Shown here one piece after another: positions 32,851 through 45,247 of a DNA stretch of 64,000 bases. The DNA comes from Azadirachta indica (lineage: Eukaryota > Streptophyta > Magnoliopsida > Sapindales > Meliaceae): the NCBI GenBank assembly GCA_022749755.1, contig CM040442.1, positions 12,126,457-12,190,456 on the forward strand, in the 5' to 3' direction. The first letter of the stretch is position 1; each line of letters opens with the position of its first letter. Made by a program: the position numbers and the translations under genes. A model generated the notes under the pieces. The model worked only from the letters and a program-made list of their open reading frames with translations. It was not told where the DNA came from and did no database searches.

Positions 32851-35784
32851 TTAATCGGAATCGCTATCATCCTTATCATACTGAAGGCTTCCTTCAACAT
32901 ACCTATCACCAAGTCTGATGTTAGGAATGTGAGAGATCTTGTACCAGTTCTCTCCTGTCTCCTTTCTGAAACGTTCTTCTAAAATAGGAAAATTGGAAAT
33001 CTCTAATGTCTTCAGTGTTGTGCTCTTAAGAAGGTGGTCTGGCAGTGCCTTTAATTTCGGGCAGTAAGTAATTTGCAAGTGATTAAGATGTGCATTATTA
33101 TAATATCTTCTTGATCACTGCTTGTAATCCCAAAGCCCCACTCTTCCCATCCAACCATCCAAAGAAATTTGAGAAATTTTAACATAGGAAAAGCAATAAC
33201 CAATGATGATGATGATGATGATATAGCAGGATCACTTTTTATCCCCAAAAATTCATAACCCACCCTCTCCACGCTATCCATTTCATATATGAAGATTGTT
33301 TCGAGGAATGGCAATTTTCCCAAAGAAGGCACACTCTCACAGTTACAACAACTTGATAATTTTAAAATCTTAAGAATGTTTAATGACATTAACCATTTGG
33401 GAAGCATGTTGCCTCTGTAGTCAAATATTTCTAATTTCTCTAAATTTGGAGTTGGTCGTAAGGCTTGGATAATTACTTCATTGTCCACTTCAATTTCTGG
33501 CTCCAAAGTTAATTCTTCATTCTTGTCAAACCATAATTCCAAAGCATGGAGGTTTTTCTTCTTCTCAAGCTCTGCTTTTCTTGCCTCTCCAACGTTTGTT
33601 ACATTTGCCAACCCTCGAATTATAAGAGACCCTCGAAGGTGGTTTAAATGTTTCAAACCTTCGAGGTTGCATGCTCTACCACCATATTGGCCATCACTAC
33701 TCACTATGAATTGGTCTAGTGACCGAAGACCAGTTATTCTTTCAATTCCTTCTGGCATGTAATCCAGTGTTTGATCCCTAAGTATTAAATGCCTCAAGCT
33801 GACTAACTTTTGTATCGTTTCTGGTAATTTTCTCAATGTAAGGCAAAAGCAAATCTACAAGGTTTGTAAATTATACAACTTGCAACAAGTTTTTGGTAAT
33901 TCTTTTATTAGTAGGTTAGATAAATGAAGATATCTTAAATGTATCAGATTTTCTATCCCTTTTGAAATCTCATTAATTCCAATTCCTTCATCCCAACTAA
34001 CCCAACTAATGTCTCCTGTAATCCTTAGTGCTCTTAAAAATGTCAATGCATCAAACACATTCCCTAGGATTGGTTGACATGTTTCAGGTAGGCCATAAAT
34101 TAAGAGACTACGTAGCTTTTCGGCATTAAATATGGAGATTGGAAATGAGGCAGATCTATCAAACACTAATATTGAATAGCGAACTTTGTTGAAAGAATTG
34201 CTTATCTGTGATGATTTAGGATCACCAATTTCTATTGAAGCACATTCTTTCCTATTGACAAATCGGGCAAAGTCATGTATTATGTCTTGCATCTTATAAG
34301 CTTGAACATTACCATTAGAATCTATCTTGAGCTCTTGGAAGAAAGATCATGCTGCTAAGTAATCAAAATACTGGTCACCAACTATCTCCATCTCTTTATT
34401 TCCTTCAGCCATAAGGTAACCTTAAGCCATCTATAATTTTATTAATTTCTCTTTATCTATAATTTGATCTTTTAAAAACACAGCACAATATGAGAAACAT
34501 GGTTTTATCTTAGATGGCAAATCATTATAACTCAATAGTAAAGGTGGTAAAATGCCTTTTTCAAACTCTTCTAACTTCCATAACTCACTATTTAAAATAC
34601 TTTGCCACTCTTCTCTACTTTTAAAGCGTAAGAGACTTCTAATGGTTTTTGCAGCAAAGGGCAACCCCTTATACTTGCCTACAATTTTTCTACTAATTTC
34701 CTCTAATTTTTCACACTCAGAAAGAGACCATCAAAAATGCTAATTGTTTAAATAGTAGCCAACAATCATTATTAGACAATCCTTGAATATTGATAATGTC
34801 AATAGAGTTCATCATTTTGGCATTTGTCTCCTTATGAGTAGTAACCAAAATCTTACTTCCATGCAAACCATTCTTTAGATAATTTTTAAATGGTTCCCAT
34901 TTACTATAATCTTCTGTCCACACATAATTTAAGACGAGAATAAATCTTTTTCTTGCAATAGATGTATTAATACATCTCAGAAGTGATTGAAATTGGCCTT
35001 AATTAGGGTTATATCCTTTCAAAGATTCAATGATTGCTTTTGCAATTCTAAACTCATCAAATGGATTTGACACACAAACCCAAATTCTTTCCTCAAAATT
35101 TTTTGTCACCTCATTATCATTGTAAGCAAGTTATGCAAGAGTAGTTTTGCCAATTCCTACCATGCCAACAATTGAGATGACATAGGGACCTTGTTATAGT
35201 TCACGACTCTCACGTAACTTGCTTATTAAAGCTTTCCTTTCTTCAGCACGACCATATATCTCACTTAGATCAACAAAGTAGACACTTTGTACTCGTTGAG
35301 GTTCTTCAATTACACTCTTAACCAAACTAAAACTAAACATGTCTTTGGATTTGACAATATCATCTAGATTTTCATTTATTTCTTTTATCTTTAGTGTAAT
35401 GTCATGATGCAAACCAACTTGTTTGAAATAAAAGAAAGAGGTGGGAAAGGGGAAGCATACCTTCTTCTTAGATACAAGAGCATTTTCAGTTCTTTCCATT
35501 TGTAATTTCATCATATGCAATTTTCTACTCACCCAACACATCTTCCAACACATCTTCCATGTCGTAAGATGTTTCTTTGAGCTGATCTAACCAACGTCTT
35601 ACTTTTGCGTCCTTTAGTTGTCTTTGCTCTGCATCAACCAACACATCTTGGATTGCATTAAGATTGTTAGTACGGTTTCTCACTTCTTTTTTGACACCCA
35701 CAACAAGCTGACCTCTTGTCTTATCTCTTCTTTAATGATTGAAATCAATTGCTCCAATAGACTAGAAGCATTTGCATCGGCCAT
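32851..35784 (-). pseudogene. CC-NBS-LRR (CNL, RGA-type) disease resistance pseudogene
   Basis: About 2.93 kb, the usual length for a CNL of about 950-980 residues. The ATG at 35784 opens MADANASSLLEQLIS (Rx-type coiled coil, with NLNAIQDVLVDAEQRQ and WLDQLKETSYDMEDVLEDVL). Next come the RVQSVYFVDLSEIYGR linker, P-loop GMVGIGKTTLA (about 35150), an FDEFRIAKAIIESL block, kinase-2 RFILVLNYVW (usual LVLDDVW), RNBS-B GSKILVTTHKE, GLPFAAKTI (usual GLPLAAKT), CFSYCAVFLKD, and MQDIIHDFA (usual MHDIVHDFA), then LRRs ending at the stop at 32851. Stops: 35194, 35131, 34999, 34431, 34422, 34347 and 33855; frameshifts near 35708, 35535, 34735 and 33085. Intracellular pathogen sensing is the family role. 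This copy cannot encode it. Confidence 0.95.
33205..33227 (-). repeat. Short (TCA)n run encoding Ser in the LRR
   Basis: A 'gatgatgatgatgatgat' run on plus gives a Ser-rich stretch (SSSSSS) within the LRR region of the CNL pseudogene. Confidence 0.7.
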
Positions 35785-37790
35785 ATTTTATGGTAATTGG
35801 ATGATAGAATTTGATAAAAATTGAGTTATTGAATGTGTTTTATGTTGTGAAAATGTTGTCAACCTTTGAAATTTTAATATATAATGTAGGAAACAGTAGA
35901 CAAGAATGTTTCATCTGATGGGTAAAGTAAAGTAATCCTTTGCTTTAATGTCAATATGGGTATATCTCTTTCTCTTTCTCCAAGCTATTTCTATGGTTTG
36001 ATTTTCTAAATAGTGTATCATTTAAGCCAACTATATATAGCAAATAGATTTGTTACTACTTTAACAAATTCATTGCATATTCAACAAGGACAATATGCAA
36101 AAGTGTAATACAAATAATAAATAGAGAAAATCAAATTAGCTTCTTGTACCCTTAATGGAAGCAAGGATATGACTCCATTGATGTCAATATTTGAATGAGG
36201 AATAATTATATATCTTGTTTACTTTATTCCTTTAACCATAAAAATTCGTATTCTTGTGTCAAGTTCATGTGTATCAAAGAAAATATAACAATATTTTAGG
36301 CTGATACAACTTGCCTTAATTACTTTGAAAATTGTATGTACTAATTAGACACAATTATTAAATGAATTAAGTAGATTAATGTAAGATATTTTTATTTTAA
36401 TATATAGTTTAAATATTTGTTTTATTGTCTACTCAAACTCTGATTAATTTTTATTTTTCCAAAAAAAAATCACTTTAATTATTTTTGTCTCTCGTTTATA
36501 TATCCACTAAGAACATGATATGTTAATAAAAGTCATTAGATTGAAAGTGACTAGGCCCTATAATTTAATCGTTAAATTTATTCTTAACGATTGAAAGTGA
36601 ATCGATCTTGTAGTTACAAAGAGTATAAGAATAAAATTCTAAACAATAGCTTATATTTTTCATATAGAACTTTTTTTTTATCTCACAATAAAATTGATTT
36701 TTATTTGTAGTTAAAAAAATTATAAAACATATTTTTCTATTTTATAAATTAGTCTTGAAAAAATAGTAGTGCAACAAGTATTGTACCAATTTTTGGAAAA
36801 TGACAATGAGTAGACACATTGAAGAACAATAACAATAGAGCATAGAATATTCTCACTTTCTAGAGCCCAATTACTTTGCATAGAAGTTATAGAAGGAAAC
36901 AAATCCCAAGATCCCGTAAGTTTAGAAAAGCAAGCCAAATTAATACCATTTACTAAAGTTAGATCAATCACTCACCATAAATTATATCTATACACAGGTA
37001 TTACATAAACTCAATATTCTTCCTTGCGAAGTTAGCGATCATTTATAGACATAAACACAAGTTAGAGATTATTTATAGATATAAATACATACATACGATA
37101 TATTTACTAAAATTATCGTTATCATTATAAATATCAATTTAGTAGCTCTTCTCGATCCCCCACCATTAGAATGGCATATTCTTCCTTGCAAAGAATGAAT
37201 GCTTTTTTGCTCCTCAAAGATTAAATTCCATTATGACATATAAGTTAGGATTCCCTACAAAGCTAGTGTCTTCTATAAATTCTAATCAATTGCTATATCT
37301 TATTCTAAGCATCTAATGTTTCTGAGGGTTGGCTTTCTACATTTAAAAAATATCAACATTAGTGCGTTTTGCTCTTGGTTCAATTACTAGAATCAATGTA
37401 GCATGGATGTTGAAATCTTGAAAGGAAATCATTTACATTTGCAAATTGATAAAACAAGTTATAATTTACCTTGTTTTTGTTTTGATTTTGCATTTGTAAC
37501 AGCACATGCAATACAAAACAACTGCTTTTAAAAGTTTTACATATTGCATAAAACGCAAGTAACAACAAAGTGTAATACCCTGCATCTCAAGAAAACATTA
37601 CTTTGCCATGTACAAATAGAAGAAATAAAAAACTATAGCTTACTTATATTAGGCTCCGAAATATCACCACACAAATGATAATAAAAAATTAACTTAAGGA
37701 TTAGAACTATATGAAATCACGATAATAGCAACAACACGTGCTTTACAAAATAAAAAAGAGAGATTGAGAACAACATCACAAGACCTTGTC
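35785..37790. other. Upstream of CNL; no gene recognised
   Basis: The first few hundred bases would be the promoter side of the CNL gene. No specific regulatory element could be supported. The rest is AT-rich without coding signal. Confidence 0.4.
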
Positions 37791-38370
37791 CGAAGAAACA
37801 TTATGTACATGTATATTGTACATGTATATCGCATCAAGTACAAGCAACAACAACATCACAAGACCTTGTCTGAAGAAACATTATGTCCAATTATATAGAT
37901 AGAAAAAGATATAGTAGCTTAAGTAGATCGGGCTCCCAAGAATTTTCAGCATGCTATAGATGATAAAAGATAATAATAACAATAAAATTAGAACCACATG
38001 AATCTACTTTAATATGTGTATATAACTGCACATGAATATGTTTTTTTCCCCTTTTAGCTTAGCATAGCGCTATGAATACATTTCACTGTTTTCAACTTAA
38101 TAAATTGGTGTGATTGTAAAGCTTTTTTCTTCATATGATTGTCATCCCTCCTTTTACGAGATTTTCCTAATTTTCATTGCTATATCAACAACAACACAAG
38201 ACTTTGTCCGAAGAAACATTATGTCCAATTATATAGATAGAAAAAAATACAGTAGCATAAGTATATTAGGCTCCCAAGAATTTTCATCATGCTATAGATG
38301 ATAAAAGATTATAATAACAATAAAATTAGAACCATATGAATTTACTTTAATATGTGTGGATCTTCTGCTA
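37790..38370. repeat. Noncoding tandem duplication, about 340-bp offset
   Basis: 37845-38025 ('acaagaccttgtctgaagaaacattatgtcc' region through 'acatgaatctactttaatatgtgt') is repeated at 38188-38363 with few differences. A shorter third copy of the 'gaccttgtccgaagaaacattatgt' region lies at 37783-37806. Confidence 0.8.
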
Positions 38371-38505
38371 GTGTGGAACAAGGAACTAAATGTGGTGTAA
38401 TCAATGCTATGTTGATATAGCGATGATAGTTAGGAAAATCTTGTAAAAAGTAATTGTTAGAGTTGACAATCATATAAAGAAAAAAGTTTTACAAGCGAAA
38501 CAATT
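38110..38505. repeat. Inverted repeat around the tandem duplication
   Basis: 38112-38187 ('ttgtaaagcttttttcttcatatgattgtca' region) is the reverse complement of about 38410-38500 ('tgacaatcatataaagaaaaaag'). The inverted arms enclose the second tandem copy, which suggests a foldback or MITE-like unit of about 390 bp. Confidence 0.65.
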
Positions 38506-39059
38506 TATTAAGTTGGAAATAAACACATTCTTGTGAATATCACAAAAATGGTGACATTGGCAGTGTAATGAGAAAAAGCTTCATATTGAGCATTTTGTTG
38601 ATTGGATGAGGAACATTTGTGAATGGCTATAATGGATGCTACATTCAGCTGGTTATAATAGAATACGAGTAAAGGTCTCAGTCATGGTTCCACAAAAATG
38701 AAAATGCATTGATGATGGCAATTTGCACAAAGAATAGTATTCTAGCCCATCTAGGCATTTTTATTGAATTATAGTATTTAAATGATTTAAAGGCCTATGC
38801 CTACATAGTGCATAAAAGATTAATATTTCAAATCATACATATAGAACAAAACTCAATAAAATAGAGCTCATAAGCATTTTCATGCACTCAAAGAATTAAG
38901 GGAATTTAGGGAATTTCTTCGATGCATTAAAATCTATCTAGAGGTTGTTTAGACAGATTTTTGATGTAAACATCATGGTGCATTTGACAGGATGTATAGG
39001 ATTGTCTTGGATTGAATTGAATTATAATGAATTGCAGTAGATAAAATTTAATACAATAA

Positions 39060-39730
39060 CATGTTTAGTGCATGGTTGTAGTATAATATATTAATTATAT
39101 AATTTTTATTTTTATTATTTAATTCTATATTATTATTTTTAGTTAATAATTATATAATTTAAAAGGATTAATAACAAAAAAAATTGTCATTGTCTATTAT
39201 ACTTATTAACCGTCACCAGCTTTTTGTCCCTGTCATCTGTTTGAGTTGCCGTAAATATCAATAAAATTTTTGTTGAATGCTTTGCGCAATAGTACTGCTA
39301 CTGTCGCAAGTTAAGAATTTGTTCGTTGAAGATCTCAAGTTAAATATTAAATTTTTAAATATTCAACTTTAAATTTATGATGAACAATTTTTTAAATAGT
39401 GATGATAATAGTATCATTGCATAAAGCATTCAACAAAAATTTTAAAAATATCTACGATGACCCAAATGGTAGTTGGTGGGTGGAAGTCAATGGTGGGTCA
39501 TGGTGGTTGGCGGTAGCAATCAACAAGGTTAGTTTAGTTTGATGAAAGTAAAAAATTATTTTACAAAGAATTAAAAAAAGGGTGTAGACCAAATTTGACT
39601 TGTGAGGTGGGGATTAATTGTAGTTTTAATCCATTGCTGTGCAGGCAAATTTTTTTGCCAAACATGGGATAGAAGAATTTGAATGCAAGCTGGGCCATTA
39701 ATACAGGCTAGTCCGCTTGCAAAACATGCC
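39060..39730. mobile_element. Palindromic MITE related to 13443-14125
   Basis: The arms fold around about 39350: 'accgtcaccagc' and 'tgccgtaaatatcaataaaattttt' (39210-39275) pair with 'aaaattttaaaaatatctacg' and 'ggcggtagc' on the right (39434-39515). The central words ('accgtaaatac', 'ttgttgagta', 'gcaactgtt' in the first copy) mark it as the same family as 13443-14125. Outer ends are approximate ('aacatgtttagtgcatggt' against 'gcaaaacatgccctaaa'). Confidence 0.65.
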
Positions 39731-39793
39731 CTAAATTTTTTAACAAAAATAGCTAGAAAAAGAGTATAATAAAGAAATGGACAATGACAGTGG

Positions 39794-39798
39794 CTATT
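39794..39798. repeat. Target-site duplication CTATT (left)
   Basis: Matches 44799-44803 exactly, flanking the two LTRs. Confidence 0.85.
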
Positions 39799-40100
39799 TG
39801 ATAGAACTAGAGAAATGAAGGTTTATTAAGTAAGAAGAAAGATATAAAAGCACAAGTATTTTGGACTCTTTTTCTACTCTCTCCTTTTTTTAACGTACTT
39901 ATTTATATAATATAGATTCAAATAAGAAATGATGTAAATTAACAACTAGAAGGAAATAAAGTTGAGTAGAATGTCGATTATTCTCTAGAAATTAATTCCA
40001 TTTGATAGCCCAGACTTGTAAGATTTTCCAAAATATGGCTTCCTTTAATCACACCCCACTACAAGCCATTATGAAAGAATCTGAAGCTATGATTCTATCA
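39799..40100 (-). repeat. 3' LTR of the complete gypsy element
   Basis: 302 bp beginning TGATAGA and ending TCTATCA. It aligns along its whole length with 44502-44798, with roughly one difference per eight positions by eye, so the insertion is old. Confidence 0.95.
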
Positions 40101-40109
40101 ATCCTACCT

Positions 40110-41460
40110 TGTTAGCAACAACCTTGTCCTCGAAGTTGAAAATTAAGATATTTTGTGCAGATTACAAATTCATCTTCCCAAGTTGCATCCTCACGTAGTA
40201 GATTAGCCTATTGAATGAGTCCATTGGCTAACAACTCGGCAGTGGCAGCATCGAATCTTATGAGTCTTTAATACATGCAAAAATGATTTGTAATGTGCCA
40301 TCATCTGAAATTTTTGGCAAGTGTTGAATCTGCATGTCACAATTGCCAACCTCTTTCTTCAAGCAAGAGACATGAAACACTGGATGTATTTTTTCATCTG
40401 ACAGAAGATCCAATCTATAAGCAACTATGCCAACTCACTCTAAAATTCGGAATGGACCATAAAAGCAAGGTGACAACTTCAATGAGCTCCCAACTGCAAC
40501 AGATTTTTGTCGATAAAGTTTTAAATGTAAATACACCACATCATCAATATCAAATTCTTGCTCCTTACAGTGAAGGTCTGCATATTGTTTCATCCTATTT
40601 TGTGCCAGCAATAAATTATATTTAAGCAGATGAATAACTTCATTTCTCCTTGTTAACATGTCACCAACTTGGCCACATTTGTACTATCAACTTCATAACT
40701 TGGCAGAGAAGGAGGAGGGTACCCATAGACTGCCTCAAAAGAACTTATCTTTGTTGATGTGTGGTAGGAAGTGTTGTACCAATATTCAGCCCATGGCCTA
40801 GGGCAACCATTTTACCCAATTTTTTGCTCGATCACCTTTAAAGCACCTTAAATATGTTTCTAAACATCAATTAACAATTTCTATTTGTCCGTCCATTTGA
40901 GGATGGTAACTAGTGCTCATATTCAGTCTCATCCCTTGTAGCCAAAATAACTGTTAACAAAACTTGCTTGTAAAAATGCAATCTCTATCCGTCACAATCG
41001 ACTATGGGATGCCATGTAACTTTACACTATTTCCATAAAAACTTGAGCAACTATAGAAGCTATGTAAGGATGACTAAGAGCAACAAAATGAGCATATATG
41101 GAGAGTCTATCCACTACCACCATGATAATTGTCTTTCCAAATGAATTTGGTAATGCATCAATAAAATCCATAGATAATTATGTCTATATATGCTTTGGAA
41201 TTGGAAAGGGTTGAATTAAGCCTGAAGGTGCTGCAGTACTATATTTATTTCTTTGACATACCTCGCATTCACAAATAAATTTTTTGATTTCATGCCGCAT
41301 GTCTTGCCAATAAAACACACGAGCTATATGCTACAATGATTTTAGATATCCTAAATGACCAGCTGCTAGGCTTTAATGAAGCTCTTCCAAAATAACATCA
41401 CGCCTCCTAGATTGAGGGCCAATAACAAGATTTCCATGATATTTTAAGAATTCCCCATCA
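40110..41460 (-). pseudogene. Integrase and C-terminal region of gypsy pol
   Basis: On minus: an HHCC zinc-binding block (GHLGY, then CECEVCQRNK near 41240-41290), the integrase core (LSMDFIDALP at about 41140-41180, VVVDRLSIYAHFVAL), and a C-terminal block at 40435-40659 (LLLAQNRMKQYADLH, VVYLHLKLYRQKS, LSPCFYGPFRILE), followed by a chromodomain-like end with ATWED near 40180. Stops and shifts are frequent. The family job is insertion of the cDNA into the host chromosome, with the chromodomain guiding target choice. Confidence 0.85.
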
Positions 41461-41499
41461 ACAGTGAAGTGTTTAGCTAAGAATGTTGAATAACCAATC

Positions 41500-42720
41500 T
41501 TTTTAATGTGCTCTTGCACCTAAGGATCATTAGCTAAATTAGTTTTCAAATCTGACATCCACTCACATTCAACATGTGAAATAGCCATAAATATAACTTC
41601 TTCATACATGCAAGACAATGCATCAGCCACTTTATTTTCATAATCACTTTTGTAAGTGATTTCATAATCAAAACCCAACAATTTGGTGAGCCATTTTTGT
41701 TGAAATGGTGTAGTTGCCCCAGCCTCCAAAAAATGCTTCAAGCTTTGATGATTTATTTTGATGATGAACCTCTCACCCAGCAAATAAGTATGCCATTTAT
41801 TTATCTTATGAATAATTGCAGTCATCTCTTTCTCATAAGTAGCAAGACCTAAACTCCTCTCTGTTAAAGCCTTGCTTGTATAAGCAATTGGCCCTCTATC
41901 TTGCATCAACACTGGACCAATTCCAATTCCACAAGCATCACTCTCAATGATAAATGGTTTGGTGAAATTTAAGCATTAGAGTTGTAGTCATGGCTTCCTT
42001 AAGGGCATTGTAAGTTGTTGTAGTTTCATCCGACCACTTAAAAGTATCCTTTTTTATGAGAGCTGTTAGAGGAGCACTGATGGATCCATAATTGCATATA
42101 AATTGTTGGTAATATCCTGTTAGAACAAGAAATCCACGCAAGCTTTTCAAACTTTTAGGAATTGGCCACTCAAGCATGCTTTGATTTTTTCTGGATATGC
42201 TAATACTTCACCATAAGAAATCAAATGTTCGAGATAATTCACTGAGGTCTTACCAAATGAGCATTTTCACATCTTTACAAATAATTGGTTTCATTGCAAC
42301 CACCTTAAGGTAATATCAAGATGATGTAGATGTTGCTCCCGTGTTTTACTGTAAATCAAAATATCATCAGAAGAAACCAAAATGAATTTTTGAAGATGTA
42401 ATTGAAAAATATCATTCATAAAGCTTTAAAAAGTGGAAGGATCATTAGTAAGACCAAACGGCATGACAAGAAAATCATAGTGACCATCATGAGTTTGAAA
42501 AGCCGTTTTCTCAATGTCAACTACATGCACATGAATTTGATGATACCTTGAACGAAGATCTAGCTTTGAGAAGAAACGAGGCCCATGTAACTCTTCCAAT
42601 AATTCATTTATTACAAGTATACGAAGTTTATCTTTTATCGTGACTTTGTTTGAAGCACGATAATCCATACACATAAGCCATGAACCATCTTTTTCTTAGT
42701 TAACAATAATAGTGAAGAAT
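41500..42720 (-). pseudogene. Reverse transcriptase and RNase H of gypsy pol
   Basis: RT begins with CMDYRASNK and [14 protein letters not shown], then [13 protein letters not shown] (42426-42674). The catalytic aspartate pair survives in SSDDILIYS near 42360, although the residues before it (usually FFDD or YVDD) are changed. The thumb/connection region follows (LRGFLVLTGYYQQFI at 42080-42140). RNase H at 41520-41912 shows TSKALTERSLGLATYEKEM, HQSLKHFLEAGATTPFQQKW and a VADALS end. Frameshifts lie near 42420, 42180 and 41940. Confidence 0.9.
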
Positions 42721-43249
42721 AAAGATTGGTGCTAGGTCAAAAAATCCCAGACTTGAGCATTTCCAATACTAACCTCTAAATCTCATTGTTTTAAAAGTGA
42801 ATGTACTAGCATAGTAGAACATTTGTAGGCGTCCCACTAGGAACAATGTTGATGTGATGATCATGAGTGCAATTAAGAGGAACACCTTTAAGCTCTTGAA
42901 AGATGTCTTTTGTATGACTTTTTTGATTTTCTGGTCCATGTTAATTTTAACCAATTCATCATGAATTTCACCAATATCGAATAACAAACCCGTAGGACCT
43001 TGGCATATGATTCGCTCAATGGCATAACTGCTTACTACTTTTAGGGACTACTTTTGATTGCCATGTAACACGGTTGTCTTCTTGTCGAGAGTAAATTCCA
43101 TCTTTAGAATGGAAAAGTCCTAAAGGATAGGGCCTAATGTTTGTAGCCATTGTGTACCTAATACCATCTCACAACCTCCCAAAGATAGAATATGGAAATC
43201 AGCCTTGCATTGATAATCTTTGAGCGTAAATAGTAGTCCTGGGCATTTA

Positions 43250-44460
43250 CCAAAACAGGAGAGTTTCGCACCATTAGCCACCTACTTCAAATCGATCCTT
43301 AGTTATGATTCGAAAATGCAACCTCCGAATAATAACACGATCCACAAAATTTTGAGTACTATCAGAGTCAATTAATACCATTACAGGGCTTCTCTTAACA
43401 AAGACTTGCACTCGCATTATTTGTGGCATCAACGAACCCGTTAGTGCATGAGAAGAGATTTTTAGTGATTCATGTTGCTTTCCAACTTCCTCAAAATTAT
43501 TTGACCTTCATTATCAGAGCTTTCACCTTTAATTAGAAATAACGTGTGGGTTCTGCACGTATGACCAGATATCCATTTTTCATCACAATTGTAGCACAAT
43601 TTTTTTCGCCGTCTCTCTTGTGCTTCTTCCTCCGAAATTTGTTTAATAAAGTATCGATTGTTTGTTTTTGTTGTAGTCGCATTAGGTAATTTTGCCTTAA
43701 TATTTCGCCTATTCTGTCTTCGAATAATGGTGCGTTCTTCTTGTAACTTTGCCAATCCGATTGTTGCCATTAAAGATGTGGGCTTAAAAATTTTGACTTC
43801 TACCTGAATCTGATCCTTCAGACCTTTTACAAAACTAACCAAAAAGGATTTTGGAAGCCCACTGACATGATTGGTAAGTTTTCAAATTCTTTTTGGTACT
43901 GCAAAGGTTGCTAGTTGCCTAAGTTTTGCCAATGATTCTACATAATCTTCATATTTTACTGGTCTAAATTGAGAGCTGACTACTTGCTTAAAAGCCTTCC
44001 AATTTGGGAATTCCATCACTATGCTCACCTATTTAAATCACTGTAGAGTTTTACCTTGTAAGTGAAGGAAAGCAATTTTAACTTGCTGTGACTTTGAGGT
44101 TTTATGATATTCAAAGAATTGTTCAACATGGTAAATTCATCTTGATGGGTCGTCTCTTTCAAATTGCAAAAACTCAAGTCAAATGGTGCGAAAACTAATG
44201 CCTTGTTGATGCTCTCCACCTCTGTGAATTGCACTTCTATCATGTGAGGAACTTGATTCTACGAAAAGACTATCGCTGGGCTCATTTCACATGTTGGACA
44301 TGCTCTATGATAGATGATCATACTTGCCATTAAGTGTTGCAATTTTCTGGTTCATTTTAGTAGTCATCCTTCGTATCATGTCTGCCAATGCCTTTGTTTG
44401 TTGTTCTGACTTCTCCGAAAACTTTCTGAACTCATTTTTCATATCTATTTTTTTTGGGTG
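43250..44460 (-). pseudogene. Gag and protease of the gypsy element
   Basis: Gag is read from about 44460 with several shifts; the best block (43842-43462) has FVKGLKDQIQVEV and ends with a zinc knuckle CYNCDEKWISGHTC near 43557-43596. The protease site follows near 43345-43380 as LIDSDS, where the aspartic-protease triad is normally D-S/T-G, so the glycine is lost. Gag forms the particle and the protease matures the polyprotein. Confidence 0.8.
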
Positions 44461-44486
44461 AGCCGATACCATATACTAGAGCGATT

Positions 44487-44498
44487 GCTCTGATACCA
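44487..44498 (-). other. tRNA-Met primer-binding site
   Basis: On minus, TGGTATCAGAGC lies three bases inside the 5' LTR end. This is the common initiator-Met tRNA priming site of plant LTR retrotransposons. Confidence 0.92.
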
Positions 44499-44501
44499 AA
44501 T

Positions 44502-44798
44502 TGATAGAACCATAGAAATGATAGTTTATTAAGTAAGAAGAAAGATATAAAAATACAAGGATTTTGGATTCTTTTTGTACTCTCTCCTCCTCTTAACATA
44601 CTTATTTATACAATAAAAAATCAAATAAGAAAGGAAATAAATTAACAACTAAGGAAATAAAGTGATTGGAATGACGATTATTCCACAAAATTAATCCTAT
44701 TTGACAGCCCAGACTTGCAGGATTTTCCAAAATATGACTTCCTTAAATCACTTCCTACTACAAGCCATTATGAAAGAATCTCAGGCTATGATCTATCA
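44502..44798 (-). repeat. 5' LTR of the complete gypsy element
   Basis: 297 bp with TGATAGA/TCTATCA ends, partner of 39799-40100. Confidence 0.95.
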
Positions 44799-44803
44799 CT
44801 ATT
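44799..44803. repeat. Target-site duplication CTATT (right)
   Basis: Matches 39794-39798. Confidence 0.85.
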
Positions 44804-45247
44804 ACTCTCACAACTCAAATTCAGAAAATAAATTCAAATATACGTTTCCATCATCCCTCTTTTGTAGCCAGTTTTGTCCTTAGTTTTGCTGGTGTTGATA
44901 GCCCCTTCAAATCATGCCAAAGCAACCACAATATGCAATTCTTATTGGAATATGGAATCTAGCCCTCTTCATGGTGTTAATAGCCTGTTGAAATAACATA
45001 TAGATGAGGCTCAGATCATCAAGGAAAATGATCAATAAATAGCTTTCTGAATTTGTTTTCTGTTTTGTCAAATAGATTACTTGGAAGAATATTGGTTGCA
45101 TATTCATTTTCATCATCATGTCATAAAAAATTTTGGCTCTTCAATTTTGTTTTCCTATCTAATTTTTTTTTGTTTGGTTACTTCAAAGGGAAAATGAGGT
45201 AAGGGAATGAATGAGTTCAGTTTTTTATGTTTATTTTACTTAATATT

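Larger units (their letters stand above)
39799..44798 (-). mobile_element. Complete, decayed Ty3/gypsy (chromovirus-type) LTR retrotransposon
   Basis: A 5.0-kb element on minus with two full LTRs (44502-44798 upstream, 39799-40100 downstream), a tRNA-Met primer-binding site next to the 5' LTR, gag-pol order of a gypsy element (gag, protease, RT, RNase H, integrase, chromodomain-like end), and a 5-bp CTATT duplication on both sides. The C-terminal block AATAELLANGLIQ followed by LREDATWED resembles the chromodomain tail of plant chromoviruses; the Reina clade is my best guess. All coding regions have stops or shifts. Confidence 0.92.

Noticed and set aside
33481..33762. 93-codon plus ORF over the CNL LRR
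   Set aside because: Mirror of the minus-strand LRR coding sequence; no independent support.
40293..40625. 110-codon plus ORF over the gypsy integrase end
   Set aside because: Shadow of the minus-strand integrase C-terminus (YADLH and YRQKS motifs).
44907..45119. 70-codon minus ORF (44907-45119)
   Set aside because: No recognisable family, and no continuation on either side; probably chance.
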